From Flavobacterium branchiicola (GTDB lineage: Bacteria > Bacteroidota > Bacteroidia > Flavobacteriales > Flavobacteriaceae): 64,000 nt of DNA. The position numbers and the translations under genes are program-made. The DNA is taken from positions 310,001-374,000 of the forward strand of contig NZ_JAGYWA010000001.1 in assembly GCF_018383905.1 (NCBI RefSeq), written 5' to 3'. The notes beneath the pieces are model-generated. The model had not been told where the DNA came from, did no database searches, and saw only the letters and a list, made by a program, of their open reading frames with translations. Of this stretch, positions 25,279 through 34,841 are shown piece by piece (positions within the stretch are counted from its first letter, which is position 1; each line of letters starts with the position of its first letter).

Positions 25279-26019
25279 ATGAATTTAATAGACTCTATAG
25301 ACCACACAAACTTACCTAAACACCTGGCCATTATTATGGACGGAAATGGACGTTGGGCAAAACAACAGGGTTTTTTACGCGCTTTTGGTCATGAAAACGG
25401 AACAAAATCGGTAAAAAAAACAATTACAACTTGTGCCAAACTTGGTATTGAGTACTTAACATTATATGCATTTTCAACTGAAAACTGGAATCGTCCAAAA
25501 CTAGAGGTTGAAGCTTTAATGAAAATCTTAATCAATTCATTAAAAAAAGAACTTACCACGCTTCAGGAAAACAACATCCGTCTTAATGCAATTGGTAATC
25601 TTGATAAACTACCAAAATCAGCTCAAAAAGAGCTTTTGGATGTAATCGAAAAAACAAAAAACAATACACGTCTTACGCTAACACTAGCATTAAGTTACGG
25701 ATCACGAGAAGAATTGGTAAATGCCGTTAGAATCATCAGTGATAAAGTTAAAAATAATATAATTTCAATAGACACTATTGACGATTTAATTATAAATGAG
25801 CATCTTTACACGCAAAATTTACCTGACGTAGATTTATTAATACGAACAAGTGGAGAACATAGAATAAGTAACTTTTTGCTATGGCAGATTGCCTATGCCG
25901 AATTGTATTTTACTAATGTCTTATGGCCAGACTTTAAAGACCAAGATTTATATGAGGCTATTATTAGTTATCAAAAAAGAGAACGTAGATTTGGAAAAAC
26001 CAGTGAACAAATTAAATAA
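25279..26019 (+). CDS. uppS: Isoprenyl transferase (undecaprenyl diphosphate synthase)
   Basis: 246 residues from the ATG at 25279, which fits the DGNGRWA motif at residues 21-27. An upstream TTG would overlap the previous gene. The cis-prenyltransferase adds isopentenyl units to farnesyl diphosphate to make the lipid carrier for peptidoglycan and other polymers. Other conserved blocks are LTLYAFSTENWNRP and DLLIRTSGEHRISNFLLWQ, and YAELYFTNVLWPDF near the end. It starts 4 bases after DUF6089 and is followed closely by bamA. Confidence 0.95.
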   Translation: MNLIDSIDHTNLPKHLAIIMDGNGRWAKQQGFLRAFGHENGTKSVKKTITTCAKLGIEYLTLYAFSTENWNRPKLEVEALMKILINSLKKELTTLQENNIRLNAIGNLDKLPKSAQKELLDVIEKTKNNTRLTLTLALSYGSREELVNAVRIISDKVKNNIISIDTIDDLIINEHLYTQNLPDVDLLIRTSGEHRISNFLLWQIAYAELYFTNVLWPDFKDQDLYEAIISYQKRERRFGKTSEQIK

Positions 26020-26026
26020 TTTTTTA

Positions 26027-28687
26027 GTGTTACAAAAAAGAATACCACAAATAATCTGTACCCTTTTGTTATTGGGTAGTTTTTCACAAATAAGAGCACA
26101 AGATAGAGTTCCTTTTGATCAGGGAAAAAAATACATCCTTGCTAAAGTTTCAGTTGTTGGTAAAATAAGCTTCAATGAACAAACCGTCGTTACATTTTCC
26201 GGCCTTCAAAAAGGACAGGAAATAACGGTTCCCGGTGAAGAAATTAGTGGCGCTATTAAAAAATTAGGTAAACTAGGTTTATTTGATGAAATCGCTTTTT
26301 ACATTAATAAAGTAGAAAATGACAGCATCTATCTGGACTTAAACATAGTAGAACTTCCAAAATTAAACGAAGTCAAAATTGTTGGCGTTAAGAAAAGTAA
26401 GGTCGAAGGACTTATTAAGGATAATAATTTGACAAAAAATAAAATTGTCAATGAAAACTTAATCACGACGACCAAAAATTATATTGAAAATAAATATAAA
26501 AAAGAAGGTTATTATAATACAAAAGTTACTATCACAAATACACCTGACACCCTGGCCGGAAATCATGTAAACATGCTTGTTCGAATTGACAAGGGCGATA
26601 AGGTAAAAATTAGCAGTATCGATTTTAGCGGAAACAAACAACTTACTGACACTCAGTTAAGAGCCGCAATGAAAGACACCAAACAAAAAAATGTACTTCG
26701 TGTACTAAAAGCTTCAAAATTTATTCCGGAAAAATACAAAACCGACTTAGAAAAGGTTATCTCAACCTATAAAGAAAAAGGATACCGTGATGCTCGTATT
26801 ATTTATGACTCTGTTACTTACAACAAAGAAAAAAATATGCTTGCTATTAAAATTAATTTGGAAGAAGGAAATAAATACTACTTTGGAAATATCAAATTCT
26901 TAGGTAACACTGTATATTCAGATCAGCAATTAAACCGTTATTTAGGGATTAAAAAAGGTGAAACTTACAATGGAGTTTTACTTGAAAAAAGAATTGCAGA
27001 TAAGTCGAAACCAGATGCTGAGGATATTACCAACTTATATCAAAACAATGGTTACTTATTCTCTAACATCAATGCTGTAGAGGTAAAAACAGCAAATGAT
27101 ACTATTGATTTTGAAATTAGAGTAACAGAAGGTCCTATTGCATACTTCAATAAAATTTATGTTACAGGAAACGACAAAACAAATGACCACGTAATTTACC
27201 GTGAGTTAAGAACTAAACCAGGAAACAAATACAGCAAAGAAGAGCTAGTAAGAACAATTCGTGAGATTGGTCAATTAGGTTTCTTTGACCCGGAATCTAT
27301 CAAACCAGAATTTAGAAATGTTGATGCTGGTGCAGGAACTGTAGACATCGAATACCAACTTGTTGAAAAAGGATCTAGTCAGGTCGAACTTCAGGGAGGT
27401 TACGGTGGTGGAGGTTTCATCGGAACATTAGGTCTTTCGTTTAACAACTTCTCGGCTAGAAAATTATTTGACAAAGATGCATACAAGCCACTTCCCATGG
27501 GAGACGGTCAAAAAATAGCACTTCGTTTACAAGGAAGTACGTATTTCCAGACTTATAGTTTATCATTCTCTGAACCATGGTTTGGAGGAAAAAAACCAGT
27601 ACAATTTAGCTCATCTATCTCTTATAGTAAACAATTCTTAAATAATTATATTACAAGAGATGTGGACAAAAGCAAAAGTTTTAATATTTTTACAATACAA
27701 GTTGGTTTAGCAAAAAGGTTAACAGTACCGGATGATTACTTTGTATTATCTCAATCGGTAAGTTACCAACACTATGATTTGAATAATTACAACACTGGTT
27801 TGTTTACTTTTGGTAATGGAGCTTCAAGAAACTTAGCTTACACAATTGGACTATCAAGAAGCAATAAAGGAGTTAATCCAATATTCCCAACTTATGGTTC
27901 GGAGTTTAGTGTTTCTGCAAAAGTAACACCTCCTTACTCATTGTTTAACGGAATTGATTATGCTACTCTTGGTGATAAAGAAGAGTACAAAATGAAAGCT
28001 ACTGCAGATGCTACACAAGGAGATGCAAATGGCCAAATGATCAAAAAAGGAGACTATCTTGACACAAGTGGTAACAAGGTAAGTACTTATCAGGAAGCAG
28101 CTGCAGATCCTGCAAAAGTTGACCAACAAAAATACAATTGGTTAGAATATTATAAAATTAAATTTAAAGCAGACTGGTACACGAAAGTTTATGGTAAATT
28201 AGTTTTAAGAACATTAACTGAATTTGGTTTCTTAGGAGCTTATGATCAAGCAAGAGGTGTAGTACCATTTGAGCGTTTTTATTTAGGTGGAGACGGAATG
28301 GCACAATACTCGATGGATGGTAGAGAGACTATTGGATTGAGAGGTTATCCAAATAACTCATTAACTCCTGTAAACTCAAAAGGCGAACAAATTGGAGCAA
28401 CGATCTATAACAAATTCTCTATGGAATTAAGATATCCAATTACCTTAAAATCATCTGCATCTATCTATGCGTTAACGTTCTTAGAGGCTGGTTCATCTTA
28501 TCCGACTTTCAAAGATTACAACCCGTTTGATTTGAGCCGTTCTGCAGGTGTTGGTTTACGTGTATTTATGCCTGCATTTGGATTGTTAGGAATTGATTTT
28601 GGATATGGTTTCGATGCTTTACCAGGATCTGTTACTAATAAAGCAAATGGTTGGGAAACGCATTTCATTATTGGACAACAATTTTAG
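26027..28687 (+). CDS. bamA: Outer-membrane protein assembly factor BamA
   Basis: 886 residues if started at the GTG at 26027, which puts a signal peptide (LQKRIPQIICTLLLLGSF...AQ) at the N-terminus. A TTG at 25991 is a possible alternative; anything earlier overlaps uppS deeply. POTRA repeats span roughly 25-400 (for example ILAKVSVVGKISFNEQTV and GNIKFLGNTVYSDQQLN), followed by the Omp85 barrel with the VRGYP-like LRGYPNNS of loop 6 and a terminal IIGQQF. The protein inserts beta barrels into the outer membrane. It is followed by two Skp-type chaperone genes. Confidence 0.94.
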   Translation: MLQKRIPQIICTLLLLGSFSQIRAQDRVPFDQGKKYILAKVSVVGKISFNEQTVVTFSGLQKGQEITVPGEEISGAIKKLGKLGLFDEIAFYINKVENDSIYLDLNIVELPKLNEVKIVGVKKSKVEGLIKDNNLTKNKIVNENLITTTKNYIENKYKKEGYYNTKVTITNTPDTLAGNHVNMLVRIDKGDKVKISSIDFSGNKQLTDTQLRAAMKDTKQKNVLRVLKASKFIPEKYKTDLEKVISTYKEKGYRDARIIYDSVTYNKEKNMLAIKINLEEGNKYYFGNIKFLGNTVYSDQQLNRYLGIKKGETYNGVLLEKRIADKSKPDAEDITNLYQNNGYLFSNINAVEVKTANDTIDFEIRVTEGPIAYFNKIYVTGNDKTNDHVIYRELRTKPGNKYSKEELVRTIREIGQLGFFDPESIKPEFRNVDAGAGTVDIEYQLVEKGSSQVELQGGYGGGGFIGTLGLSFNNFSARKLFDKDAYKPLPMGDGQKIALRLQGSTYFQTYSLSFSEPWFGGKKPVQFSSSISYSKQFLNNYITRDVDKSKSFNIFTIQVGLAKRLTVPDDYFVLSQSVSYQHYDLNNYNTGLFTFGNGASRNLAYTIGLSRSNKGVNPIFPTYGSEFSVSAKVTPPYSLFNGIDYATLGDKEEYKMKATADATQGDANGQMIKKGDYLDTSGNKVSTYQEAAADPAKVDQQKYNWLEYYKIKFKADWYTKVYGKLVLRTLTEFGFLGAYDQARGVVPFERFYLGGDGMAQYSMDGRETIGLRGYPNNSLTPVNSKGEQIGATIYNKFSMELRYPITLKSSASIYALTFLEAGSSYPTFKDYNPFDLSRSAGVGLRVFMPAFGLLGIDFGYGFDALPGSVTNKANGWETHFIIGQQF

Positions 28688-28729
28688 AAAAATAACGTTT
28701 GGTTAAAAATCATCAAATAAAATTATGTT

Positions 28730-29746
28730 ATGAGAAAACAATATTTATTTATATTTTTAGCCTTGATTGTAGCAAATACAAGTCAAGCGCAGACAAGGAC
28801 GACAAGAATTGGCTACATTGACATGGAATACATATTAGAAAATGTTTCCGACTATAAAGAGGCTACAGCTCAATTAGAGTTAAAAGCTCAAAAATGGAAG
28901 CAGGAAGTTGAAACTAAGAAGCTAGAAATAAATAAATTAAAAGAAGGTTTAAAAACTGAAAAAGCTTTGCTTACTAAAGAGCTTATAGAGGAAAGAGAAA
29001 CTGAAATTAAGTTTCTTGAAACTGAAATGCTCGACTATCAGCAAAAACAATTTGGTTCAGATGGAAATTTGATGCACCAAAAAGCTGCTTTAGCAAAACC
29101 GATTCAGGATCAGGTTTTCACAGCCGTTCAGGATATTGCAGAAGCTAAAAATTATGATTTTGTTTTTGACAGATCATCAGATTTAACCATGCTTTTCAGC
29201 AATAAAAAATTCGATATCAGCGATCAGGTGATACGTATTTTAAACAGAACTGATAAGCGAGAACAATTGACTAAAAAACAATTGAAAGATCAGGAAGTTA
29301 AAGAAAGTCGTGAAAATGCAATTGATGAAAACCCTGCATTAGCAGATCGTCAAAAAGTTCTGGATGAAAAGAAAGCTGCCAGAGAGAAACTAATTGAAGA
29401 CAGAAGATTAGAGCAAGAAGCTAAGAAAAAAGAATACGACGACAGAAGAAAAGCTATTCAGGCTGAAAGAGAGGCGAAAAAAAATGGCACGGTTTCTGAA
29501 CCTGCTAAAACAGCCGAACCAGCAAAAACTGACGGCACAACGGCAAAACCAGCCGCAGCCACAGCAACTGGAACGACACCAGCAACTACTGAACCTGCTG
29601 TAGATAAAGCTGCAGAAAGACAGAGATTGTATGAAGAGCGTAAAAAAGAATTAGAAGAAAGAAGAAAGAAAATACTCGAAGAACGAGAAGCGGCCAAAAA
29701 AGCAAAAGAGGCCGAAACACAAAAAACAAATACGACCAATAATTAA
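28730..29746 (+). CDS. OmpH/Skp-family periplasmic chaperone with long charged tail
   Basis: 338 residues, about twice normal Skp length. A signal peptide ends near AQTR. Residues ~25-175 are a standard OmpH/Skp domain (IGYIDMEYILENVSDYKEA, coiled tentacles, DFVFDRSSDLTMLFSNKKFDISDQV). Beyond it is an unusual tail: a Lys/Arg/Glu coiled segment (~185-250), an Ala/Pro/Thr linker rich in AKT and ATT (~255-290), and a second charged coil to the end. Skp chaperones escort barrel proteins to BamA, which is encoded directly upstream. The role of the tail is unknown. Confidence 0.9.
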   Translation: MRKQYLFIFLALIVANTSQAQTRTTRIGYIDMEYILENVSDYKEATAQLELKAQKWKQEVETKKLEINKLKEGLKTEKALLTKELIEERETEIKFLETEMLDYQQKQFGSDGNLMHQKAALAKPIQDQVFTAVQDIAEAKNYDFVFDRSSDLTMLFSNKKFDISDQVIRILNRTDKREQLTKKQLKDQEVKESRENAIDENPALADRQKVLDEKKAAREKLIEDRRLEQEAKKKEYDDRRKAIQAEREAKKNGTVSEPAKTAEPAKTDGTTAKPAAATATGTTPATTEPAVDKAAERQRLYEERKKELEERRKKILEEREAAKKAKEAETQKTNTTNN

Positions 29747-29760
29747 TTAATATTTTAAAA

Positions 29761-30264
29761 ATGATGAAACAAATCAAAACTTTACTAATTGCTGCGATGC
29801 TAATTTTAGGAGCAAGTAACACAATGAATGCACAGGCTAAGGTTGCCCATGTTGATGTTAGCGAGATTATGTCGAAAATGCCTGCTATGCTAGATGCTCA
29901 AAATCAACTACAAAAATTAAGTGGTACATATGATGCTGAATACAAAAAAATGGTTGACGAATATCAAACAAAAATCAAAAAGTATGAGGCTGAAGCTGCA
30001 ACAGTAACTGAAGCTATCAACGGTGAGCGTTCTAAAGAAGTTCAGGATATGCAAAAAAGAATTGTTGATTACAGAGACAATGCACAAAAAGAATTACAAC
30101 AAAAAGAAAGCGATATCGTAAAACCATTAATGGAAAAAGTAAGAGCTTCTATCCAAAAAGTTGGAAAAGCTAAAGGTTTCCAATATGTATTAGATGGTTC
30201 TTCTCTTTTATTAGCTGATGGTCCAAACATTACTGCTGATGTAAAAAAAGACTTAGGATTCTAA
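29761..30264 (+). CDS. OmpH/Skp-family periplasmic chaperone
   Basis: 167 residues, the usual Skp size. Signal peptide to NAQA, then KVAHVDVSEIMSKMPAM, a long amphipathic coiled-coil region (about 55-125) and the C-terminal FQYVLDGSSLLLADG.NITADV. It probably binds unfolded outer-membrane proteins in the periplasm as a trimer. It lies 14 bases after the longer Skp-like gene and is followed by a strong terminator, ending the bamA unit. Confidence 0.92.
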   Translation: MMKQIKTLLIAAMLILGASNTMNAQAKVAHVDVSEIMSKMPAMLDAQNQLQKLSGTYDAEYKKMVDEYQTKIKKYEAEAATVTEAINGERSKEVQDMQKRIVDYRDNAQKELQQKESDIVKPLMEKVRASIQKVGKAKGFQYVLDGSSLLLADGPNITADVKKDLGF

Positions 30265-30282
30265 TAAACAGATTCCCTATTA

Positions 30283-30322
30283 AAAACTGCTCAGACTTTA
30301 AAAGTTTGAGCAGTTTTTTTTT
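30283..30322 (+). terminator. Terminator of the uppS-bamA-skp unit
   Basis: AAAACTGCTCA and TGAGCAGTTTT form an 11-bp stem with inner ACTTT/AAAGT pairs extending it, followed by a run of nine T. Confidence 0.92.
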
Positions 30323-30400
30323 ACATTTATTTAAAATTAGAACACAATAGAATTTGAAGATTTCAGTTAAATTAGAATATAAATTTATTTCAAAAAACAC

Positions 30401-30408
30401 TAAATTTG
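30401..30408 (+). promoter_or_regulatory. -7 element of murI, adjacent to the start codon
   Basis: TAAATTTG ends only 4 bases before the murI ATG at 30413. With the usual spacing the transcript would begin at or within a base or two of the ATG, i.e. a leaderless mRNA. Confidence 0.55.
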
Positions 30409-30412
30409 TACT

Positions 30413-31189
30413 ATGACAAACAATAATCCTATCGGCGTTTTTGACTCTGGAATTGGCGGAACCTCAATCTGGAGCGCAATTCATGATTTACTTCCAAACG
30501 AAAAAACCATCTATTTAGCAGACAGTAAAAATGCGCCATATGGTCAGAAAACCAAAGAGGAAATTGTTGCATTGAGCAAAAAAAATGTCGATTTATTACT
30601 CGAAATGAACTGCAAATTGATTGTTGTGGCTTGCAATACTGCAACAACAAATGCTATTCGCGAACTTCGTGCAGATTACGATATTCCTTTTGTTGGAATT
30701 GAGCCTGCAATAAAACCCGCAGCAACCAATTCAAAAACCCAGGTTATTGGTATTTTGGCTACCAAAGGAACACTAAACAGTGAGTTGTTTAATAAAACTG
30801 CTGAAATGTTTCATAATACTACTATAATTGAACAAGTCGGACATGGTCTGGTACAACTTATTGAAGACGGAAATCTGAACTCACCGGAAATGACTCAGTT
30901 ATTAGAATCTTATTTACAACCTATGATTGATGCCAATATCGACTATCTTGTCTTAGGTTGTAGCCATTACCCGTATCTGATCCCTCAGATCAAAAAAATA
31001 CTGCCTGACCATATTCAGATTATAGATTCAGGAGAGGCAGTGGCACGCCAGACACAAAATCTGTTGCGTGAAAAAGTTGGTTTTTCTGATGCGATAGAAA
31101 ATGCACCTGAATTTTATGTGAATTCTAATCCTGCTGTTTTAAACTCAATTTTAGAAAACAAATATCCTGTTATTAAAAGAGATTTTTAA
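30413..31189 (+). CDS. murI: Glutamate racemase
   Basis: 258 residues. The enzyme makes D-glutamate for peptidoglycan. Catalytic cysteines are Cys74 (VVACNTATTNAIR) and Cys183 (VLGCSHYP); Asp11 lies in FDSGIGGTS, and the DSKNAPYG motif follows. The start is supported by the -7 element directly upstream. Convergent with the outer-membrane gene ending at 31194, leaving only 4 bases between stops. Confidence 0.95.
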   Translation: MTNNNPIGVFDSGIGGTSIWSAIHDLLPNEKTIYLADSKNAPYGQKTKEEIVALSKKNVDLLLEMNCKLIVVACNTATTNAIRELRADYDIPFVGIEPAIKPAATNSKTQVIGILATKGTLNSELFNKTAEMFHNTTIIEQVGHGLVQLIEDGNLNSPEMTQLLESYLQPMIDANIDYLVLGCSHYPYLIPQIKKILPDHIQIIDSGEAVARQTQNLLREKVGFSDAIENAPEFYVNSNPAVLNSILENKYPVIKRDF

Positions 31190-31193
31190 GTTA

Positions 31194-32429
31194 TTATTCG
31201 ATCTTTCGTTTAACGAACCAGATACCGTCCAGAGACAAATTAAGAGATAACTTATGATAATTTTCTTTAATTAAATTATCTGAAATTCTTCCTTTTTGTC
31301 CATACGAGTAAGAAATATTTAAACTCGAAAAAGTATTCTCTATTGGTAAATTTAGCCCTATAGAGATTGCAGCATTATTAATTCTTTTTCCGTCGATTTC
31401 GAGATAACCGTTATCAAAATTTGCACCCATTGCATATTGCACCCTATCCCAATATTTGCGAATATTTTTCTTAGGTTTATAGGTAAATCCTAAAGCAAAT
31501 CTGTCCTGATTTACAAAATCGCCATAGAGTTCAGATTGATTTGTATTATTCCACAGACTCTTTTCGTAATCAAAGGTCACATTTAGATTATTCTTAAAGC
31601 GTTTACTAATCCCCACGCCTATTTCTGAAGGTAAATAATAATCATCTACGTCTGAAGCAACATCAGACTCTACAGTAGTTACCACCTCATCTGTAACCAT
31701 CTGAACAGTTTGCACTTTTGACGTTTTAACCTGAGCCGGCAACTTAAACGTTGATGCAATTGTAAAAGTGGAATCTATTTTATACTGCGCTCCAAATGTT
31801 GCACGCAGACCATTATAATTTGTTTTTTTGCTAATGGCTGTAACTGAATTTGCAATCAGATAGCTTCGTTCATCTGTTGTGTTTCCAAATAATACCGCAG
31901 CAGATACTCCGGCTGAAAATTTCTTTCCGAATCGATATCCATACGAAAAATCAAAATTGTTTAATCCACCGGAACCTACAGCTGTTAAATAATAATATTC
32001 CTGACTATCTGTAATGGGTAATTTTAAATTCGAAATTTTAAAAGTAGCACTCGAATAGGGTCTTAATGCAACGCTAAATCCTGAATTTTTAGTTACCGGA
32101 AAAGCAAAGGCAAGATGTGAAAACTGAAAATTATTTCGATTCTCTGTTCTGGAACCACTTTGATAAGTTGATGCAATAGCCTTCCCTCCTATGTCAAACA
32201 TGAAATGATTAAGAGGCATATAACCCAGCGAAGCCGGATTTAGATTGTTTATAAAAGTATCTGAAGGCAAAGCCAAGCCTGATGAACCAATTGAAGGGAT
32301 AGTTCCAAAATCTGAATCATACAAACTCCCCACTCCATAAAGCGAATAGGGTGAACTTGAAATACTTTGAGAAAATGAAGCCACGGACAATAAAACGAGG
32401 TAACTTAAATAAATTATTTTCTTTTTCAT
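31194..32429 (-). CDS. Outer-membrane beta-barrel protein, FadL/porin-like
   Basis: 411 residues with a signal peptide (MKKKIIYLSYLVLLSVASFSQ) followed by SISSSPYSLYGVGSL, a glycine-rich N-terminus with NNLNPASLGYMP, and many alternating strands ending in LSLNLSLDGIWF. This pattern fits OmpP1/FadL-like barrels seen in Flavobacteria; the ligand is unknown. The ATG abuts the stop of the DUF4270 gene (TAA then ATG), so the two are translationally coupled. Confidence 0.75.
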   Translation of the reverse strand: MKKKIIYLSYLVLLSVASFSQSISSSPYSLYGVGSLYDSDFGTIPSIGSSGLALPSDTFINNLNPASLGYMPLNHFMFDIGGKAIASTYQSGSRTENRNNFQFSHLAFAFPVTKNSGFSVALRPYSSATFKISNLKLPITDSQEYYYLTAVGSGGLNNFDFSYGYRFGKKFSAGVSAAVLFGNTTDERSYLIANSVTAISKKTNYNGLRATFGAQYKIDSTFTIASTFKLPAQVKTSKVQTVQMVTDEVVTTVESDVASDVDDYYLPSEIGVGISKRFKNNLNVTFDYEKSLWNNTNQSELYGDFVNQDRFALGFTYKPKKNIRKYWDRVQYAMGANFDNGYLEIDGKRINNAAISIGLNLPIENTFSSLNISYSYGQKGRISDNLIKENYHKLSLNLSLDGIWFVKRKIE

Positions 32430-33755
32430 TTAATAAGAGATGTAATAAATTTTCAATTGGATTTTATTGTTTAAATTTTTCTGGTCTCCCAAAACAATTC
32501 GGTTGACTGTTTTATTAATTCCGGGCAATGTCAGGATAAGATTAGATCTGGAATCACTTTGTTTAAGCATTTCTTTCTGCAGGAAATTCCCAACCGGAAT
32601 GGTGTAACCTACATTCTCATTAAACTCGTCGCTTTTTTTATTTAAAATACCAAAAACAGCTGTTCCTGCAGCGTTTTGCAATGAACCGCTAATCCTGTTT
32701 AAATTATCGCCAACATAAACCGTTAAAGAATCTGCCAGCGGATATTGTTGCGTATACGTATTATTGACAGCTTTTAAGATGAGTTCAGCATTTACAATGG
32801 CACCATTTTCAGAAATATACTTTAGCTGTTTAATATTTGGAAAATCGATTCGGCACGCCACTCCGGTTCCGGACTGAATAAAGCCTTGTTTGTTGAGTAA
32901 CGAACTTGACAATGCTTTACTTGAAACGGGTAAACTGGAAAGTAATGTTCCCGTTTTATCCAGCGAAATAGAATTGAACTGTTTTGAGATGTCTAAAATG
33001 GTAAAATCAACAAAATAAGAGGTTTCTGTATCGGCCTGATATTTTGAATAATACAACCGTAATTTACTTGTTGCGGCATGAAAACCAACAACACTTGAAG
33101 AATTGGATGTTGATGGCACAATAACGAGACCTTTAAGGTATTCTGTAAAATTATCAAACCCGGTAACTTCTCTTTTTTTAATCTTCTGAAAAAGTTCACT
33201 TCCAAAAGTATCATTCATTTTAATTACAATGGAATCTTTTCCAAGTGGTCTTGGTATATATGAAATTGTCCCCAGACTTTCAGTATTATAAGCAAGTGAC
33301 GAGTTGTTGTAAAAACTGGCATCATCTGTATTTGGTTTTACCTTTTGTATTAGTCTGTGAATATCTAAAGTTTGCACTTTTGTGGTATCTCCAAAATAAT
33401 ACTTATCATACTTTAAAATCATTGCAATAGAGTCAAAAACAAAGTTTGTAGCCTCTGTATCTGATCCGCCGGAATTTAAGGCATAAATTGCTCCCGATAG
33501 CTGGAAATAACTATTTGACTGTACTTTTCCGAAAATAGGATCATCATAGTTTCCCAATAAAATTCGACTTTGACCCGATGTAACCAAAGAATCAAAATTT
33601 ATTGTAGACATCTCGACAGAAACAGTATCAATCATAATTACTTTATTGTTTACTGCTAAATAATCAGATCCAACAACAAATTCACCAGCATCTGTATCTG
33701 TACCACATGAAAGCAAAGTGATGGCAAAAAAGAACATCAATAAAAACTTGTGCAT
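32430..33755 (-). CDS. DUF4270-family lipoprotein
   Basis: 441 residues from the ATG at 33755, giving a lipobox (MHKFLLMFFFAITLLSC, Cys17). A TTG-type start upstream would place eleven residues before it. It matches DUF4270: an N-terminal VGSDYLAVNNKVIMIDTVSVEMSTI, the DSLVTSGQSRILLGNYDDPIFGK box, and long beta-rich stretches. DUF4270 proteins are widespread, exported and uncharacterised in Bacteroidota. It is coupled to the outer-membrane barrel gene that follows. Confidence 0.87.
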   Translation of the reverse strand: MHKFLLMFFFAITLLSCGTDTDAGEFVVGSDYLAVNNKVIMIDTVSVEMSTINFDSLVTSGQSRILLGNYDDPIFGKVQSNSYFQLSGAIYALNSGGSDTEATNFVFDSIAMILKYDKYYFGDTTKVQTLDIHRLIQKVKPNTDDASFYNNSSLAYNTESLGTISYIPRPLGKDSIVIKMNDTFGSELFQKIKKREVTGFDNFTEYLKGLVIVPSTSNSSSVVGFHAATSKLRLYYSKYQADTETSYFVDFTILDISKQFNSISLDKTGTLLSSLPVSSKALSSSLLNKQGFIQSGTGVACRIDFPNIKQLKYISENGAIVNAELILKAVNNTYTQQYPLADSLTVYVGDNLNRISGSLQNAAGTAVFGILNKKSDEFNENVGYTIPVGNFLQKEMLKQSDSRSNLILTLPGINKTVNRIVLGDQKNLNNKIQLKIYYISY

Positions 33756-33961
33756 AATAAATTTTTTCAACAAATATAAAAGGCACACTTCTGCACTGCA
33801 CTATAACATATACAACCACGCATTTTTAGCCTACAGACAGCAAAAAAACATCTACAATAGATTAATCCGTACAAATTATTGGTTCGACTGTAAAAACGAC
33901 GATTTAGTCTATCAAAAAGTGTCATACATATATATTCTTTTTTTTAAAAGTATGAGGAAAC

Positions 33962-33969
33962 TACTTTTG
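33962..33969 (+). promoter_or_regulatory. -7 element of the DUF6268-Kelch-DUF4907-kinase unit
   Basis: TACTTTTG is an exact TAnnTTTG match 16 bases before the ATG at 33986. The extended string TACTTTTGAGC and the upstream TTTAAAAGTA (33943-33952) both recur upstream of the response-regulator gene (37373-37391). Confidence 0.6.
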
Positions 33970-33985
33970 AGCCAATAAGTAAGTA

Positions 33986-34825
33986 ATGAAAATAAGGCTC
34001 TTAATAGGTACGTTTTTCACCATTTCATTTTTTAGTATGAAAGCACAGGAAACCTCTTCGGCAGATTTTAATTTAAAAACAGTAGCAACGGATAAAATTG
34101 ATTTCACAGAAATCGGTTTGGCGCTACAATACCATAAAAGAATAGATGACAAAAATCAACTAACAAATACATTTGAATATTCGAATCTGAATGTAAATTA
34201 TGAATTAGGAAGTTTTACAACCTATGAAAATCTGAATCGGTTTAATCAATTGAAAAATCAGACCAATTTCCTGCATCAATTTTCAAATACAACAAAAGTA
34301 AATTTCAGCCTGACACCAATATTAAGTTTTCAGCAAAATCCGAATATTTCAGATTTTTCTATTTTAGGAAGTCTTGAGATTATTCAGCACATAGATTCAA
34401 ATATAAGTCTGGCTTTAGGAGCGGCAAGAGCAACTGTTTTTGGTTATCCCGGATTTATACCCGTTGCCTCTTTAAACTTTAAAATCAATAACAAAAGTAC
34501 TCTTTTGATAGGATTTCCGAATTCAAAACTTTCTTATTCCAATACTATTCGAAACAAATTTAATGTGAGTAATAGTTTCAATGGAAATTTCTACAATTTA
34601 GATCAGACAACAAGCATGAATACAGCCACAAGAGCAAGTTTATCGCAAATGACATCTGCTTTTGAATATGAAAGAAATGTCGATAAAAACTGGTTCCTTC
34701 ATTTTAAGGCTGGATATGATTTTAATAAGAAATACAATCTGATTGATTCTGAAAATCATAAAATATATGATTTTAATTCAGGCAACGGATATACTTTAGG
34801 AATTGGCATCAAATACAAACAATAA
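33986..34825 (+). CDS. DUF6268-type outer-membrane beta-barrel protein
   Basis: 279 residues with a signal peptide ending near MKAQ. The rest alternates polar and apolar residues as in a barrel and closes with GNGYTLGIGIKYKQ. The LNLKTVATDKIDFTEIGLALQYHKRID-type opening and LGAARATVFGYPGFIPVASLNFKIN resemble DUF6268 proteins. It is the first gene of a five-gene unit ending in a LytS kinase and a LytTR regulator, so a surface component of a sensing module is plausible but inferred. Confidence 0.75.
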   Translation: MKIRLLIGTFFTISFFSMKAQETSSADFNLKTVATDKIDFTEIGLALQYHKRIDDKNQLTNTFEYSNLNVNYELGSFTTYENLNRFNQLKNQTNFLHQFSNTTKVNFSLTPILSFQQNPNISDFSILGSLEIIQHIDSNISLALGAARATVFGYPGFIPVASLNFKINNKSTLLIGFPNSKLSYSNTIRNKFNVSNSFNGNFYNLDQTTSMNTATRASLSQMTSAFEYERNVDKNWFLHFKAGYDFNKKYNLIDSENHKIYDFNSGNGYTLGIGIKYKQ

Positions 34826-34841
34826 ATAAATTTAATACACT

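Noticed and set aside
29458..29739. 93-codon minus-strand frame opposite the Skp-like tail
   Set aside because: It is the antisense shadow of a low-complexity Lys/Glu/Ala-rich coding segment.
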